62,585 nucleotides of DNA from Mycobacteriales bacterium (GCA_035690485.1 DASSKL010000008.1:1-62585); one strand, 5' to 3'; shown: positions 50,315 through 60,009, numbered from the stretch's first letter. The notes: a model not told the origin generated them from the sequence alone. Numbers and translations are program-made.

Positions 50315-51487
50315 TCAGCGCTCCCCCGCCGACAGGGCGCGGGCCACGATGCCGCGCAGGATCTCGTTGGTGCCGCCGCGCAGGGTGAACCCGGGCGAGT
50401 GCAGCGTCGCGTGCGCGAGCCGGCGCGCCAGCGAGTCGGGCGCGGCGTCGGGGTCGGGCTCGACCGCGGCGACCAGGTGCGCCGCCTCGATGATCTCCTG
50501 CTCGAATCGGGTGCCGACGTCCTTGACCAGCGCCGCCTGGGTCGCCGGCGCCTGCCCCGCGGCCAGCGCGGCGGCGACCGACAGCGACATCTCCCGCAGC
50601 GTCATCAGCCGGGCGACCAGCGCGCCGACCTGCGCCGCCGCGACCGCGCCCGCATCGGCCTGCCGGGCCAGGTGACCGACCAAGCTGGCCAGCAGCAGGT
50701 ACGTCGAGAGAAAACGTTCGGGCCCGCTGCGCTCGAAGGCCAGCTCCGCGGTGACCTGGCGCCACCCGGCACCCACCGCGCCCAGCACCCGCTCGTCCGG
50801 CACGAAGACGCCGTCGAGCACCACCTCGTTGAAGTGCGCCGCGCCGGTCAGCAGCTGGATCGGCCGCACCGTCACCCCGGCGGCGTGCAGGTCGACGACG
50901 AACTGGCTGAGCCCGGCGTGCCGGTCCTCGCCGAGCGGTTCACTGCGAGCGAGAACGAAGAACCACTGCGCCTCGTGCGCCCCGGACGTCCACACCTTCG
51001 TGCCGGTCAGCCGCCAGCCGCCCTCGACCCGGTCCGCCCGCGTGCGCACCGACGCCAGGTCGGAACCGCTGTCGGGCTCACTCATGCCGATCGCGAAGTA
51101 GCACTCCCCCCGGGCGATCCGCGGCAGGAAGAACTGCCGCTGCTCCTCGCTGCCGTGCTTGAGCAGCGACGGGCCGGTCTGCCGGTCGGCGATCCAGTGC
51201 GCGGCGACCGGCGCCCCGGCGGCGAGCAGCTCCTCGACGACGACGTAGCGCTCCAGCGCCGACCGGCCCTGCCCGCCGTACTCGGTGGGGATCGTCATCC
51301 CCAACCAGCCACGCTCCCCCAGCCGCCGGCTGAACGCCGCATCCCAGCCGGACAGCCACGTGTCGACGCCGGGAACCCACCTCCCGGCCGCGACCTCGTC
51401 CTGCAGGAACGCCCGCACCTCCCCGCGCAAGGACGTCGCTTCGGGAGGCAGCGCGGCGAGCGGGAAGCGGACATCGCGCAGGCTCAC
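50315..51487 (-). CDS. Acyl-CoA dehydrogenase, pair B larger subunit
   Basis: This 390-residue dehydrogenase shows GMTIPTEYGGQGRSALERYVV, FAIGMSEPDSGSDLASVRTRA, GTKVWTSGAHEAQW and the C-terminal TLRGGTNEILRGIVARALS. At the E-G-(G)-T position there is arginine, so the catalytic base must be elsewhere or this chain is not the catalytic one. The GTG at 51487 has GTGAGGG upstream. It opens an apparent operon with the smaller subunit and the enoyl-CoA hydratase, right after the ferredoxin-NADP-reductase-like gene. Confidence 0.9.
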   Translation of the reverse strand: MSLRDVRFPLAALPPEATSLRGEVRAFLQDEVAAGRWVPGVDTWLSGWDAAFSRRLGERGWLGMTIPTEYGGQGRSALERYVVVEELLAAGAPVAAHWIADRQTGPSLLKHGSEEQRQFFLPRIARGECYFAIGMSEPDSGSDLASVRTRADRVEGGWRLTGTKVWTSGAHEAQWFFVLARSEPLGEDRHAGLSQFVVDLHAAGVTVRPIQLLTGAAHFNEVVLDGVFVPDERVLGAVGAGWRQVTAELAFERSGPERFLSTYLLLASLVGHLARQADAGAVAAAQVGALVARLMTLREMSLSVAAALAAGQAPATQAALVKDVGTRFEQEIIEAAHLVAAVEPDPDAAPDSLARRLAHATLHSPGFTLRGGTNEILRGIVARALSAGER

Positions 51488-51494
51488 GGCGCCC

Positions 51495-52484
51495 TCACTT
51501 CACGTCGGAGGAGTGACCGGGGAAGACGTGCGCGTCGGGGTCGATCACGACGGCTGCGTTGTTGACCGCGGTGGCCGCCTCACCGAAGCCGGTGGCGATG
51601 AGGCGCACCTTGCCGTCGTACTCCGTGATGTCGCCGGCGGCGAAGACCCGCCGCAGGTTCGTGCGCATCGCCGAGTCGACGAGGATGTGCCGGCGCCGCA
51701 GCTCGATGCCCCACTTGGCGATCGGCCCGAGATCGGCAACGAACCCGAGCGCCGCGACGACCTCCTGCACCTCGAGGACGGTGCGCTCGTCGGTGGAGTT
51801 GTCGAACACCTCGACCGCCTGCACGTAGCCCTCGCCGCGGATCTCGGCGACCTCGTAGGGCGTCATGACGGTGCACGACGAGCCGAGCACCTTGGTCACG
51901 CTGCCCTCGTGCGCGCGGAACTTCGGGCGGCGGTGGATGAGCGTGACGCTCGTGCAGAGCGGCTCGAGGCTCATCGCCCAGTCGAATGCCGAGTCACCGC
52001 CGCCGACGATCAGCACGTCCTTGCCCTCGAGCTCGGAGAGCTTCGGCACGAAGTAGCGCAGCCCCCGGCCCTCCCAGATCTCGGCGCCGGGCAGCGGCCG
52101 CGGCGTGAACATGCCGATGCCCGCGGTGACAAGCACGGCCTTGGCGTGCACGACCAGCCCGCGCTCGGTGCGCACCACGACCTCGTCGTCGGTGTGCTCG
52201 AGCTCCTCGGCGCGCTGCCCGAGCAGGTACGTCGGGTCGAACTGGCCGGCCTGCTCGACGAGGGCGTCGGTGAGCGTCTGGCCCTTGACCGACGGGAACC
52301 CGGCCACGTCGAAGATCATCTTCTCGGGGTACATCGCGGTGACCTGGCCGCCGGGCTCGGGCAGCGAGTCCATCACGGCGACGGACATGCCGCGGAAGCC
52401 CCCGTAGTAGGCCGCGTAGAGACCGGTCGGTCCCGCGCCGATGATGAGCAGGTCGGTGTGTACGTCGTTCGCGCCGGGCTGCAT
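51495..52484 (-). CDS. Thioredoxin-reductase-like ferredoxin--NADP reductase
   Basis: This 329-residue flavoprotein has two Rossmann motifs: FAD-binding IIGAGPTGLYAAYYGGFRGM near the N terminus and NADPH-binding IVGGGDSAFDWAMSLEP in the middle. The C terminus shows VFAAGDITEYDGKVRLIATGFGEAATAVNNA. It lacks the CxxC of thioredoxin reductase, which places it in the YumC/TrxR-like ferredoxin-NADP reductase group. It may reduce ferredoxins for a P450 such as the one at 34937. ATG 52484 is preferred because GGGAGG lies nine bases upstream. It is divergent from the histidine kinase. Confidence 0.88.
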   Translation of the reverse strand: MQPGANDVHTDLLIIGAGPTGLYAAYYGGFRGMSVAVMDSLPEPGGQVTAMYPEKMIFDVAGFPSVKGQTLTDALVEQAGQFDPTYLLGQRAEELEHTDDEVVVRTERGLVVHAKAVLVTAGIGMFTPRPLPGAEIWEGRGLRYFVPKLSELEGKDVLIVGGGDSAFDWAMSLEPLCTSVTLIHRRPKFRAHEGSVTKVLGSSCTVMTPYEVAEIRGEGYVQAVEVFDNSTDERTVLEVQEVVAALGFVADLGPIAKWGIELRRRHILVDSAMRTNLRRVFAAGDITEYDGKVRLIATGFGEAATAVNNAAVVIDPDAHVFPGHSSDVK

Positions 52485-52598
52485 GGCGAGCATCCTCCCG
52501 TGCCCGGCGACGCACGCCACCAGGAGGGGCCGAATCGGTTGCGCGGCGCGGCTCGAACGAGCACTGTGAGTAACGGCACGGCGACACGGGGGTGCGAC

Positions 52599-53918
52599 AT
52601 GACGGAGATGCGCGCGCGCAGCGTGCGCGTCGGCGTGCTCGTCACCTTCGGCGTCCTGACCACGCTGGTCGTCTACCGGCAGCTACCCGGCCACGCTCCC
52701 CTGCCCACGGCTGCCTTCGTGCCACTGGCGAGCACCGGAGCGCTCGGAGCGGTCGGCGTCGCCGTGCTGCCCTGGCGCCGGCTGCTCGAGGGTCGCTGGG
52801 GCGTCCTGCTGTTCTGCATCTGGTCGCTGCTCGACATCGCCCTGATCTCCGCGCTGGTCGCCGTCTCCGGCGCCAGCCACTCCCCCCTGTGGGCGATCTA
52901 CCTCCTGACGACCGTCTTCTTCGCATCCTCCTACCCCTGGCGCGCCCAGCTCGTGCTGCTCGCCCTCACCGGCGCGTCGTACACCATCACCATCCACGTG
53001 GCCGGCGACGGTATGCCGGCCGCCACCCTCTTCTTCCGGCTCGTGGTGCTGCTGACGGCGTGGATGCTCGCGGCGTTCCTGTCGCGCGAGTTGCAGAAGT
53101 CGATGGCCGAGCACGACACCGCCCGCTCCGAGTCGGCGCAACGCGCCGAGGCGCTGACGCGCTCGCTGGAGGCGCTCGAGGACGCACACGTCCGGCTGGT
53201 GCAGCAGGAGCGGATGGCGGCAGTCGGCGAGACGGCCGCGACCGTCGCGCACGAGCTTCGCAACCCCCTCGCCGTCGTCAACAACGTGATCTACCTGGTC
53301 GGCGAGCAGGTCAACGACAACCAGTACCTGCGCCACCACCTCGACACCGCGCTGCGCGAGATCGGCACCGCGTCGCGGGTCGTGGCTGACCTGCTGGAGT
53401 TCACCCGGCCGCGCACGCCGCTGCCGCGGGAGACCGACCTTGACACGGTGCTTTCCGAGGCGATCGCCTCCGGCCCACCACCACCGACCGTCACGCTGCT
53501 CACCGACCTCGGCGACGAGCCGCTCACGCTCGTCGCAGACCCAGGGCACGTGGGCCACGCGGTACGCAACCTGCTTTCCAACGCCTACGACGCCACCATC
53601 GACCGCCCCGAGGGTGGGCACGTCCTCCTCACGGCCCGCGCGGACGAGCACACGGTCCGTGTCACGGTCACCGACGACGGCCCGGGCATGTCGGCGGAAG
53701 CCGGCGCGTCGCTGTTCCAGCCCTTCGCCACGACCAAGGCGCGGGGGGTCGGCCTCGGACTGGCGGTCGCCAGCCGGCTGATCCGCGCCCAGCACGGCGC
53801 GCTGACCATCGACACCGATCCCGGCGTCGGTACGACGGTGACCGTCGTGCTCCCGCGCGACCCGGCGGCGGCCGTGCCGGCGCAGCCGGACGGCGGCACC
53901 CGGCACCCGGTGGCTTAG
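52599..53918 (+). CDS. Orphan sensor histidine kinase
   Basis: This 439-residue membrane kinase has about five N-terminal hydrophobic segments (residues 10-160), a coiled-coil linker (AEALTRSLEALEDAHVRLVQQE), and the HATPase set: H-box VAHELRNPLAVVNNV with the phospho-accepting histidine, N-box LLSNAYDATI, G1 DDGPGMSAEAGASLFQPF and G2 GVGLGLAVASRLIRAQHGALT. No response regulator gene is adjacent, so its partner is elsewhere. There is no extracellular sensor domain, so the signal may be sensed in the membrane. ATG 52599 is used; GTG 52566 would add 11 residues. Confidence 0.88.
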   Translation: MTEMRARSVRVGVLVTFGVLTTLVVYRQLPGHAPLPTAAFVPLASTGALGAVGVAVLPWRRLLEGRWGVLLFCIWSLLDIALISALVAVSGASHSPLWAIYLLTTVFFASSYPWRAQLVLLALTGASYTITIHVAGDGMPAATLFFRLVVLLTAWMLAAFLSRELQKSMAEHDTARSESAQRAEALTRSLEALEDAHVRLVQQERMAAVGETAATVAHELRNPLAVVNNVIYLVGEQVNDNQYLRHHLDTALREIGTASRVVADLLEFTRPRTPLPRETDLDTVLSEAIASGPPPPTVTLLTDLGDEPLTLVADPGHVGHAVRNLLSNAYDATIDRPEGGHVLLTARADEHTVRVTVTDDGPGMSAEAGASLFQPFATTKARGVGLGLAVASRLIRAQHGALTIDTDPGVGTTVTVVLPRDPAAAVPAQPDGGTRHPVA

Positions 53919-53921
53919 GTT
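53916..53921 (+). promoter_or_regulatory. Candidate -10 element (TAGGTT) for argA
   Basis: TAGGTT overlaps the kinase stop region and lies eight bases before GTG 53930. It would give a leaderless argA transcript independent of the kinase gene. Confidence 0.4.
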
Positions 53922-53929
53922 CCTGGAAC

Positions 53930-54448
53930 GTGCCCGTCGGATTCGACGTACGCCGTGCCCGCACGGCCGACGTGCCGGCCGTTCGCCGGCTCGTCGACAC
54001 CTATGCCCGCCAGCGGATCCTGCTCGACAAGCCCACGGTCACGCTCTACGAGGACGTGCAGGAGTTCTGGGTCGCCGATGCGGCCGGCACGATCGCCGGC
54101 TGCGGGGCGCTGCACGTGATGTGGGAGGACCTCGCGGAGGTGCGCACCTTGGCGGTCGACGAGGCGTGGCGCGGCCGTGGCGTCGGCCACGCGGTGCTCG
54201 ACCGGCTGGTCGAGGTGGCCCGCGACCTCGGGGTGCGCCGCGTCTTCTGCCTGACCTTCGAGGTCGACTTCTTCGCCCGGCACGGCTTCGTGCCGATCGA
54301 CGGCACGCCGGTAGCGGCCGACGTCTACGCCGAGCTGCTGCGCTCCTACGACGAGGGCGTCGCGGAGTTCCTCGACCTCGACCAGGTGAAGCCCAACACC
54401 CTCGGCAACACCCGCATGCTGCTGCACCTCGCGCCCGACCCCCAGTGA
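53930..54448 (+). CDS. argA: Amino-acid N-acetyltransferase (short ArgA type)
   Basis: This 172-residue GNAT enzyme should acetylate glutamate at the first step of arginine synthesis. Motif A is EVRTLAVDEAWRGRGVGHAVLDRLVE with the acetyl-CoA pyrophosphate loop RGRGVG, and RRVFCLTFEVDFFARHGFVPI closes the fold. The length and the KPNTLGNTRMLLHL tail match the stand-alone mycobacterial ArgA (Rv2747 type), unlike the longer fused enzymes of enterobacteria. It starts at GTG 53930, 11 bases past the kinase stop. Confidence 0.85.
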   Translation: MPVGFDVRRARTADVPAVRRLVDTYARQRILLDKPTVTLYEDVQEFWVADAAGTIAGCGALHVMWEDLAEVRTLAVDEAWRGRGVGHAVLDRLVEVARDLGVRRVFCLTFEVDFFARHGFVPIDGTPVAADVYAELLRSYDEGVAEFLDLDQVKPNTLGNTRMLLHLAPDPQ

Positions 54449-54521
54449 CGCCGGCCGGGCCGGCGGGGGAGGATGCGCGAAACCGAACGCGGCTCGGAAC
54501 TAGTCGGAGGGCGAGGTCGCA

Positions 54522-55637
54522 GTGGTCGACGCGGTGAGCGAGGAGCGGGAGGAGCTGCGCCGCACGGTGCGCGCGTTCCTCGACGATAAGTCGCCGGAGT
54601 CGGAGGTGCGCCGGCTCATGGCGACCGACGAGGGCTACGACCCGGCAGTCTGGCGGCAGATGGCCGAGCAGCTCGGGCTGCAGGGGCTCGCGATCCCGGA
54701 GGAGCTCGGCGGCCACGGCTACTCGTTCCTGGAGCTTGCCGTCGTGCTCGAGGAGATGGGCCGCGCGCTGCTGTGCGCACCGTTCTTCTCGACCGTGGCG
54801 CTCGCCGCGACCGCGCTGCTGGCCAGCGGTGACGACGCGGCGCAGAAGGAGCACCTGCCGGCGATCGCGGCCGGTCAGACGATCGCGGCCGTCGCGCTGA
54901 CCGAGGAAGGCTCCGACTGGACCGAGGCCGGCGTGCAGCTGCGCGCGGTGAAGTCCGGCGCCGGCTACCGCATCGACGGCGAGAAGCTGTACGTGATCGA
55001 CGGGCACGTCGCCGACCTGATCCTCGTCGCCGCACGCACCGACGCCGGCGTCACGCTGCTCGCGGTGCCCGGTGACGCCGCGGGGCTGACCCGCACGCCG
55101 ATGGTGACGATGGACGCCACCCGCAAGATGGCCAGGCTCTCCTTCGACGGCACACCCGCGACACTCGTGGGCGCCGACGGCCGGGGCTGGGCGGGACTGC
55201 GCCGCACGCTGGACCTCGCCGCCGCGGCGCTGGCGTCGGAGCAGGTCGGCGGCGCGGGTCGCTGCCTGGAGATGGCCGGCGACTATGCCAAGGAGCGGGT
55301 GCAGTTCGGCCGCCCGATCGGGTCGTTCCAGGCGGTCAAGCACAAGCTGGCCAACCTGCTGATGGAGGTCGAGCAGGCCCGCTCGGCCGCCTACTACGCA
55401 GCGCGTGAGGCCGCCGAGGACGGCGAGGACCTGGCTCTTGCGGCCGCCCTGGCCAAGTCCTACTGCTCCGACGCCTACATGCACGTCGCGGCCGACAACA
55501 TCCAGATCCACGGCGGCATCGGCTTCACCTGGGAGCACCCGGCGCACCTCTACTTCAAGCGCGCCAAGACCAGCCAGCTGCTGCTGGGCCACCCGAGCTA
55601 CCACCGCGCGCTGGTCGCCGAGCACGTCGGCATCTGA
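54522..55637 (+). CDS. Acyl-CoA dehydrogenase, pair C smaller subunit
   Basis: This 371-residue protein is a close relative of the gene at 36265. Shared stretches are the MATDEGYD segment, LQGLAIPEELGGHG versus VCGLAIPEEYGGSG, and the tail HGGIGFTWEHPAHLYFKRAKTS. It lacks the C-terminal E-GT motif. It should pair with the protein from 55709 as an alpha2beta2 dehydrogenase. The GTG at 54522 has GGAGGGCGAGG upstream. The order in this pair is smaller then larger, the reverse of pairs A and B. Confidence 0.9.
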   Translation: MVDAVSEEREELRRTVRAFLDDKSPESEVRRLMATDEGYDPAVWRQMAEQLGLQGLAIPEELGGHGYSFLELAVVLEEMGRALLCAPFFSTVALAATALLASGDDAAQKEHLPAIAAGQTIAAVALTEEGSDWTEAGVQLRAVKSGAGYRIDGEKLYVIDGHVADLILVAARTDAGVTLLAVPGDAAGLTRTPMVTMDATRKMARLSFDGTPATLVGADGRGWAGLRRTLDLAAAALASEQVGGAGRCLEMAGDYAKERVQFGRPIGSFQAVKHKLANLLMEVEQARSAAYYAAREAAEDGEDLALAAALAKSYCSDAYMHVAADNIQIHGGIGFTWEHPAHLYFKRAKTSQLLLGHPSYHRALVAEHVGI

Positions 55638-55708
55638 CGGCGCGTCCGGCGACCCGAGACACACTGCACCCGACCACAACACACAGCGGCATCCGAGGAG
55701 GACGCGCG

Positions 55709-56953
55709 ATGCGTTGGCACATCGAGGACACCCCCGAGCGAGCGGCGTTCCGCGAGCAGTTCCGCGGCTGGCTGCGCGAGGTGCTCCCGGCCGGCTGGCT
55801 GGAGGCCGTCGACGGGGATGACGACGCAGCGTTGGCCCAGGTGCGCACGCAGTGGGACCTCGGCAGCTGGCAGAAGACGATCGGCGGCTCCGGCTACGGC
55901 GCCCCGCTGTGGCCGAAGGAGTTCGGCGGCCTGTCGGGCGAGCCGTGGATGCAGCAGATCGTCCGCGAGGAGCTGACGCGCTACCGGCTGCCCTCGGTGA
56001 GCATCAACATCCTCGGCGTCGGCCTCGCCGGGCCGACCCTCATCGAGCACGGCAGCGAGGCGCAGAAGGAGCGCTACCTGCCGAAGATCCTCACCGCCGA
56101 GGAGATCTGGTGCCAGCTGTTCTCCGAACCGGGCTCCGGATCCGACCTCGCGTCGCTGGCGACCCGGGCGGTGCGTGACGGCGACAACTGGGTTGTCAAC
56201 GGCCAGAAGGTCTGGACCACCCTCGCGCACGTCTCGAGGTTCGGCATGCTGCTGGCCCGCACCGACCCCGAGGCACCCAAGCACGACGGGCTCACCTACT
56301 TCATCGTCGACATGCAGTCACCCGGCGTCGAGGTGCGCCCGCTGACCCAGCTGACCGGGTCGGCGGAGTTCAACGAGGTGTTCTTCACCGACGTCGTGAT
56401 TCCGGACGCCAACCGCGTCGGCGCGGTCGGTGAGGGTTGGCGCTGTGCGCGCACGACGCTGATGAACGAGCGGGTCGCGCTGTCCGGGATCGCCCTCGAC
56501 CGGGTGGCGTTCATGGGCGGCACCCGCAAGGACCCGTGGGGGTCGTTCCTCGAGACGGTGCCGCACCGCGAGTCACCGCTCGTGCGGGACCGGCTGGCCC
56601 AGCTCTACATCGACAACCAGGTCAAGGAGGTCACGGCGTTCCGCGCCGCGGCCGCCCGCGCCGCCGGTCGCCCGCCGGGGCCCGAGGGCAGCATCGGCAA
56701 GGTCTTCAACGCCGAGCTCAACCAGCGGCGCAGCGAGGCCGCGGTCGACGCGGCCGGGATGGCCGGGGTCGCCTGGATGCCCGGCGACCAGCTCGCCGAG
56801 TCGCGGGCGCAGGCGTACCTGCGGGCCCGCGCGAACACCATCGAGGGCGGTACGTCGGAGGTGTTGCGCAGCCAGATCGCCGAGCGGCTACTCGGCCTGC
56901 CCCGCGAGCCGGAGGCCGACAAGGGCCAACCGTGGAGCCAGATCCGACGGTAG
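55709..56953 (+). CDS. Acyl-CoA dehydrogenase, pair C larger subunit
   Basis: This 414-residue dehydrogenase is related to the product of 37375: EEIWCQLFSEPGSGSDLASL, WVVNGQKVWTTLAHVSRFG and FNEVFFTDVVIPDANRVGAV. Here the C-terminal motif is NTIEGGTSEVLRSQIAERLLGLP, so the glutamate at the catalytic position is present, unlike in pair A. It has a good GAGGAGGACGCG ribosome region before ATG 55709. It is the second gene of its pair, 71 bases after the smaller one. The fatty or steroid acyl substrate is unknown. Confidence 0.91.
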   Translation: MRWHIEDTPERAAFREQFRGWLREVLPAGWLEAVDGDDDAALAQVRTQWDLGSWQKTIGGSGYGAPLWPKEFGGLSGEPWMQQIVREELTRYRLPSVSINILGVGLAGPTLIEHGSEAQKERYLPKILTAEEIWCQLFSEPGSGSDLASLATRAVRDGDNWVVNGQKVWTTLAHVSRFGMLLARTDPEAPKHDGLTYFIVDMQSPGVEVRPLTQLTGSAEFNEVFFTDVVIPDANRVGAVGEGWRCARTTLMNERVALSGIALDRVAFMGGTRKDPWGSFLETVPHRESPLVRDRLAQLYIDNQVKEVTAFRAAAARAAGRPPGPEGSIGKVFNAELNQRRSEAAVDAAGMAGVAWMPGDQLAESRAQAYLRARANTIEGGTSEVLRSQIAERLLGLPREPEADKGQPWSQIRR

Positions 56954-57028
56954 ATCGGCGCTCCGGCGTACCTGGAAACGGGAGAAGCCCCGCAGGGCCG
57001 CCGATGGCACGCCGAGAACGGAGCGGCG

Positions 57029-57430
57029 CTACTCGTAGGGCCCCTCTGGGTTGACGTAGTACTCGTAGACGATCCCGGTCACGCCGATCAGCAGGCCGAC
57101 AGCGCCGACCAGGAACAGCCACCAGCCGTAGACGATGCCGACGCAGATGACCGCGGCCGAGGCGGCGGTGGGCAGCGGCCACCAGCTGTGCGGGCTGAAG
57201 AAGCCGACCTCGCCCGCACCCTCGGCGATCTCACTCTCCGGGTTGTCCTCCGGGCGGGGCCCGACGCGGCGCCCGGACAGCAGGATGAAGGAGCCGACCA
57301 GCACGCCGAGCGCGGTGCCGAACACCAGCAGCGCCGTACCCGCCGGGTCGTGCGAGGTGAACCAGTAGACCCCGCCCGATCCGCCGAGCAGGATCGCGAC
57401 GAACGCAAAGATGTAGCTCTCGATCTTCAT
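57029..57430 (-). CDS. ctaF: Cytochrome c oxidase subunit IV (CtaF)
   Basis: This 133-residue membrane protein has four hydrophobic segments (about residues 7-23, 32-53, 85-103 and 105-123) separated by a basic loop. IESYIFAFVAILLGGSGGVYWF and the YYVNPEGPYE tail are typical of the actinobacterial aa3 oxidase subunit IV. It has no redox cofactor and stabilises the complex. The GGAGG ribosome site sits nine bases before the ATG. It follows ctaD with a 19-base gap, completing the ctaC-ctaD-ctaF order found in mycobacteria. Confidence 0.93.
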   Translation of the reverse strand: MKIESYIFAFVAILLGGSGGVYWFTSHDPAGTALLVFGTALGVLVGSFILLSGRRVGPRPEDNPESEIAEGAGEVGFFSPHSWWPLPTAASAAVICVGIVYGWWLFLVGAVGLLIGVTGIVYEYYVNPEGPYE

Positions 57431-57449
57431 GTCGCTCTGCCTCCGCCGC

Positions 57450-59132
57450 CTACTCGCGGATCTCGCGAGCGCCGCCGGCTTCGAGCACACCGGTCACTTG
57501 CGGGTAGTGCAGGTCGAAGGCCGGCCGCTCGGAGCGGATCCGTGGCAGCGAGATGAAGTTGTGCCGCGGCGGCGGGCAGCTGGTCGCCCACTCGAGCGAG
57601 TTGCCGTAGCCCCACGGGTCGTCGGACAGCGCGCGTTCGTTCTTGCCCAGCCAGGAGCGCACGACGTTCCAGATGAACGGGAACATCGAGATCCCGAGGA
57701 TGTAGGCACCGATGGTCGACACCGTGGACAGCGTGGTGAACCCGTCGCTCGGCAGGTAGTCGGCGTAGCGCCGCGGCATGCCCTCGACGCCGAGCCAGTG
57801 CTGGACGAGGAACGTGGTGTGGAACCCGATGAACGTCGTCCAGAAGTGGATCTTGCCGAGCGTCTCGTTGAGCATGGTCCCCGTGAACTTCGGCCACCAG
57901 AAGTAGAAGCCGCCGAACACCGAGAACACGATGGTGCCGAAGAGCACGTAATGGAAGTGCGCCACCACGAAGTAGCTGTCGGTCACGTGGAAGTCGATCG
58001 GCGGGCTGGCGAGCATGACGCCGGTGACGCCGCCGAGCAGGAACGTGATCAGGAAGCCGATGGCGAACAGCATCGGCGTCTGTAGGGATATCTGTCCTCG
58101 CCACATCGTGCCGACCCAGTTGAAGAACTTGATGCCGGTGGGTACGGCGATGAGGAAGGACATCAGGGAGAAGAACGGCAGCAGCACCGCGCCGGTCGCG
58201 AACATGTGGTGCGCCCAGACGACGACCGACAGGCCGGCGATGGCGATGAGCGCGAAGATCATGCCCTTGTAGCCGAACAGCGGCTTGCGGCTGAACACCG
58301 GGAGGATCTCGCTGACGATCGCGAAGAACGGCAGCGCGACGATATAGACCTCGGGATGGCCGAAGAACCAGAAGATGTGTTGCCAGAGGATGGCTCCGCC
58401 GTTGGCCGCGTCGAATATGTGGGCCCCGAACTTGCGGTCGGCCTCCAGGGCGAACAGCGCCGCGGTCAGCGGCGGGAAGGCGACCAGCACGAGGATCGAC
58501 GTGACGAGGATGCCCCAGCAGAAGATCGGCATCCGGAACATCGTCATGCCGGGCGCGCGCATGGTGAACACAGTGGTCAGGAAGTTGACCGCGCCCAGGA
58601 TCGTCGACAAACCCGAGATGATCAGGCCCATGATCCACAAGTCGTTGCCGACGTTGGGTGAGAACACCTCGCTGTTGAGCGGTGCGTAGGCGAACCAGCC
58701 GAAGTCGGCGCCACCGTCGGAGGTCAGGAAGCCGGAGACGACGACCAGGCCACCGAACAGGAACAGGTAGTAGCTGAGGATGTTGAGCCGCGGGAACGCC
58801 ACGTCGGGCGCGCCGATCTGCAGCGGCATGATGACGTTGGCGAACCCGATGAACGTCGGCGTCGCGAACAGCAGCAGCATGATCGCGCCGTGGTTGGTGA
58901 ACAGCTGGTTGTACTGCTCGTTGGACGTGAACTGCAGACCCGGCTGGGCCAGCTCCGTGCGCATCATCAGCGCCATCACGCCGGCCAGCAGGAAGAAGCC
59001 GAACGACGTGGACAGGTACATGTAGCCGATGACCTTGTGGTCGGTGCTCGTCATCCACTTGACCACGCGGCTGCCCGGCTCGACCTGCACCCGCCGCGGC
59101 CGCACGGTCTGGGTGGGGTGGAGGAGGGTCAC
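57450..59132 (-). CDS. ctaD: Cytochrome c oxidase subunit I (CtaD)
   Basis: This 560-residue subunit holds heme a and the heme a3-CuB centre of the aa3 oxidase in the cytoplasmic membrane. Ligands are visible: the heme a histidine in FTNHGAIML, CuB histidine and cross-linked tyrosine in [11 protein letters not shown], the CuB pair in VWAHHMF, and the heme a3/heme a pair in [11 protein letters not shown]. About 12 membrane helices are present. The tail [20 protein letters not shown] is standard for actinobacteria. GTG 59132 overlaps the ctaC stop (GTGA). Confidence 0.96.
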   Translation of the reverse strand: MTLLHPTQTVRPRRVQVEPGSRVVKWMTSTDHKVIGYMYLSTSFGFFLLAGVMALMMRTELAQPGLQFTSNEQYNQLFTNHGAIMLLLFATPTFIGFANVIMPLQIGAPDVAFPRLNILSYYLFLFGGLVVVSGFLTSDGGADFGWFAYAPLNSEVFSPNVGNDLWIMGLIISGLSTILGAVNFLTTVFTMRAPGMTMFRMPIFCWGILVTSILVLVAFPPLTAALFALEADRKFGAHIFDAANGGAILWQHIFWFFGHPEVYIVALPFFAIVSEILPVFSRKPLFGYKGMIFALIAIAGLSVVVWAHHMFATGAVLLPFFSLMSFLIAVPTGIKFFNWVGTMWRGQISLQTPMLFAIGFLITFLLGGVTGVMLASPPIDFHVTDSYFVVAHFHYVLFGTIVFSVFGGFYFWWPKFTGTMLNETLGKIHFWTTFIGFHTTFLVQHWLGVEGMPRRYADYLPSDGFTTLSTVSTIGAYILGISMFPFIWNVVRSWLGKNERALSDDPWGYGNSLEWATSCPPPRHNFISLPRIRSERPAFDLHYPQVTGVLEAGGAREIRE

Positions 59133-59911
59133 TGGGTGCTCCCTGTCTGCTGCTGCTGCGCCGCCTTGACGAACGCGTCGTACTGGGCGGGCGTCACCGC
59201 CCGGACCGAGAACAACATCCGGTCGTGGTCGGCGCCGCAGTACTCCGCGCACTTGCCGTCGAAGACTCCGGTCTTCGTGACCGTCACCTCGAACTCGTTG
59301 TGCCGGCCGGGCACGACGTCGCGCTTGAACAGGAACGGAATCACCCAGAACGAGTGGATGACGTCGGGTGATGTCTCGACGAAGCGGATCGTGCGGTTGG
59401 TCGGGATGACGAGCTGCGGGATCTCACCGGGGCGGCCGGTGACCTGCAGCTTCTCGTTGACGTAGTTGAACTGCCAGTTCCACTGGAAGCCGACGACCCC
59501 GATGGTGACGTCGGGGTTCTTGGTGAGCTTGTTCTCGAAGTTCTCGGTGACCGCCGTGAAGTAGAACAGGTAGGCCACGACCACGACCGGCACGACCGTG
59601 TAGGCGATCTCGAGCGGGATGTTGTATTTCACCTGCCGCGGCAGCCGGTCCCCCTTGGCCCGGTAGGCAAGGGCGGCGAAGACGATCAGGAAGAGCACGA
59701 AGCCACCGACCGCCAGGCCCGCGACGAGGCTGCCCTGCCAGAGGCCGAGCGCGTGCTTGCCCTGGATCGTGACCGGCGCGGGCCATCCCCCGCGATACCA
59801 CTGGTCGGCGTTGCACCCGGTCGCAGCGACCGCGAGCAGCAGACCGACCATCAGGCGCCGGGTCGTCCGGCCGAACCGGTGAGAACCCGCGCTGGGACGC
59901 TGAGAACGCAC
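59129..59911 (-). CDS. ctaC: Cytochrome c oxidase subunit II (CtaC)
   Basis: This 260-residue subunit is a lipoprotein-type precursor ([10 protein letters not shown] with the lipobox cysteine near residue 33) with two membrane helices and a periplasmic CuA domain. The CuA ligands are the histidine in DVIHSFWVI and the C-x3-C-x3-H-x2-M set in [21 protein letters not shown] near the middle is also conserved. It accepts electrons from the cytochrome bcc complex. GTG 59911 is preferred, with AGGAAGG six bases upstream. It is the first gene of the cta run and is divergent from the cysteine desulfurase gene. Confidence 0.95.
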   Translation of the reverse strand: MRSQRPSAGSHRFGRTTRRLMVGLLLAVAATGCNADQWYRGGWPAPVTIQGKHALGLWQGSLVAGLAVGGFVLFLIVFAALAYRAKGDRLPRQVKYNIPLEIAYTVVPVVVVAYLFYFTAVTENFENKLTKNPDVTIGVVGFQWNWQFNYVNEKLQVTGRPGEIPQLVIPTNRTIRFVETSPDVIHSFWVIPFLFKRDVVPGRHNEFEVTVTKTGVFDGKCAEYCGADHDRMLFSVRAVTPAQYDAFVKAAQQQQTGSTQ

Positions 59912-60009
59912 GCCTCGCCTTCCTGGAAGCCGTCCTGAGGACGGGGTGTCGATCCGCGGAAACACTACTGCACCAGCGGCTACCGCCCGCACCGGGCCAT
60001 CATGGGTCG

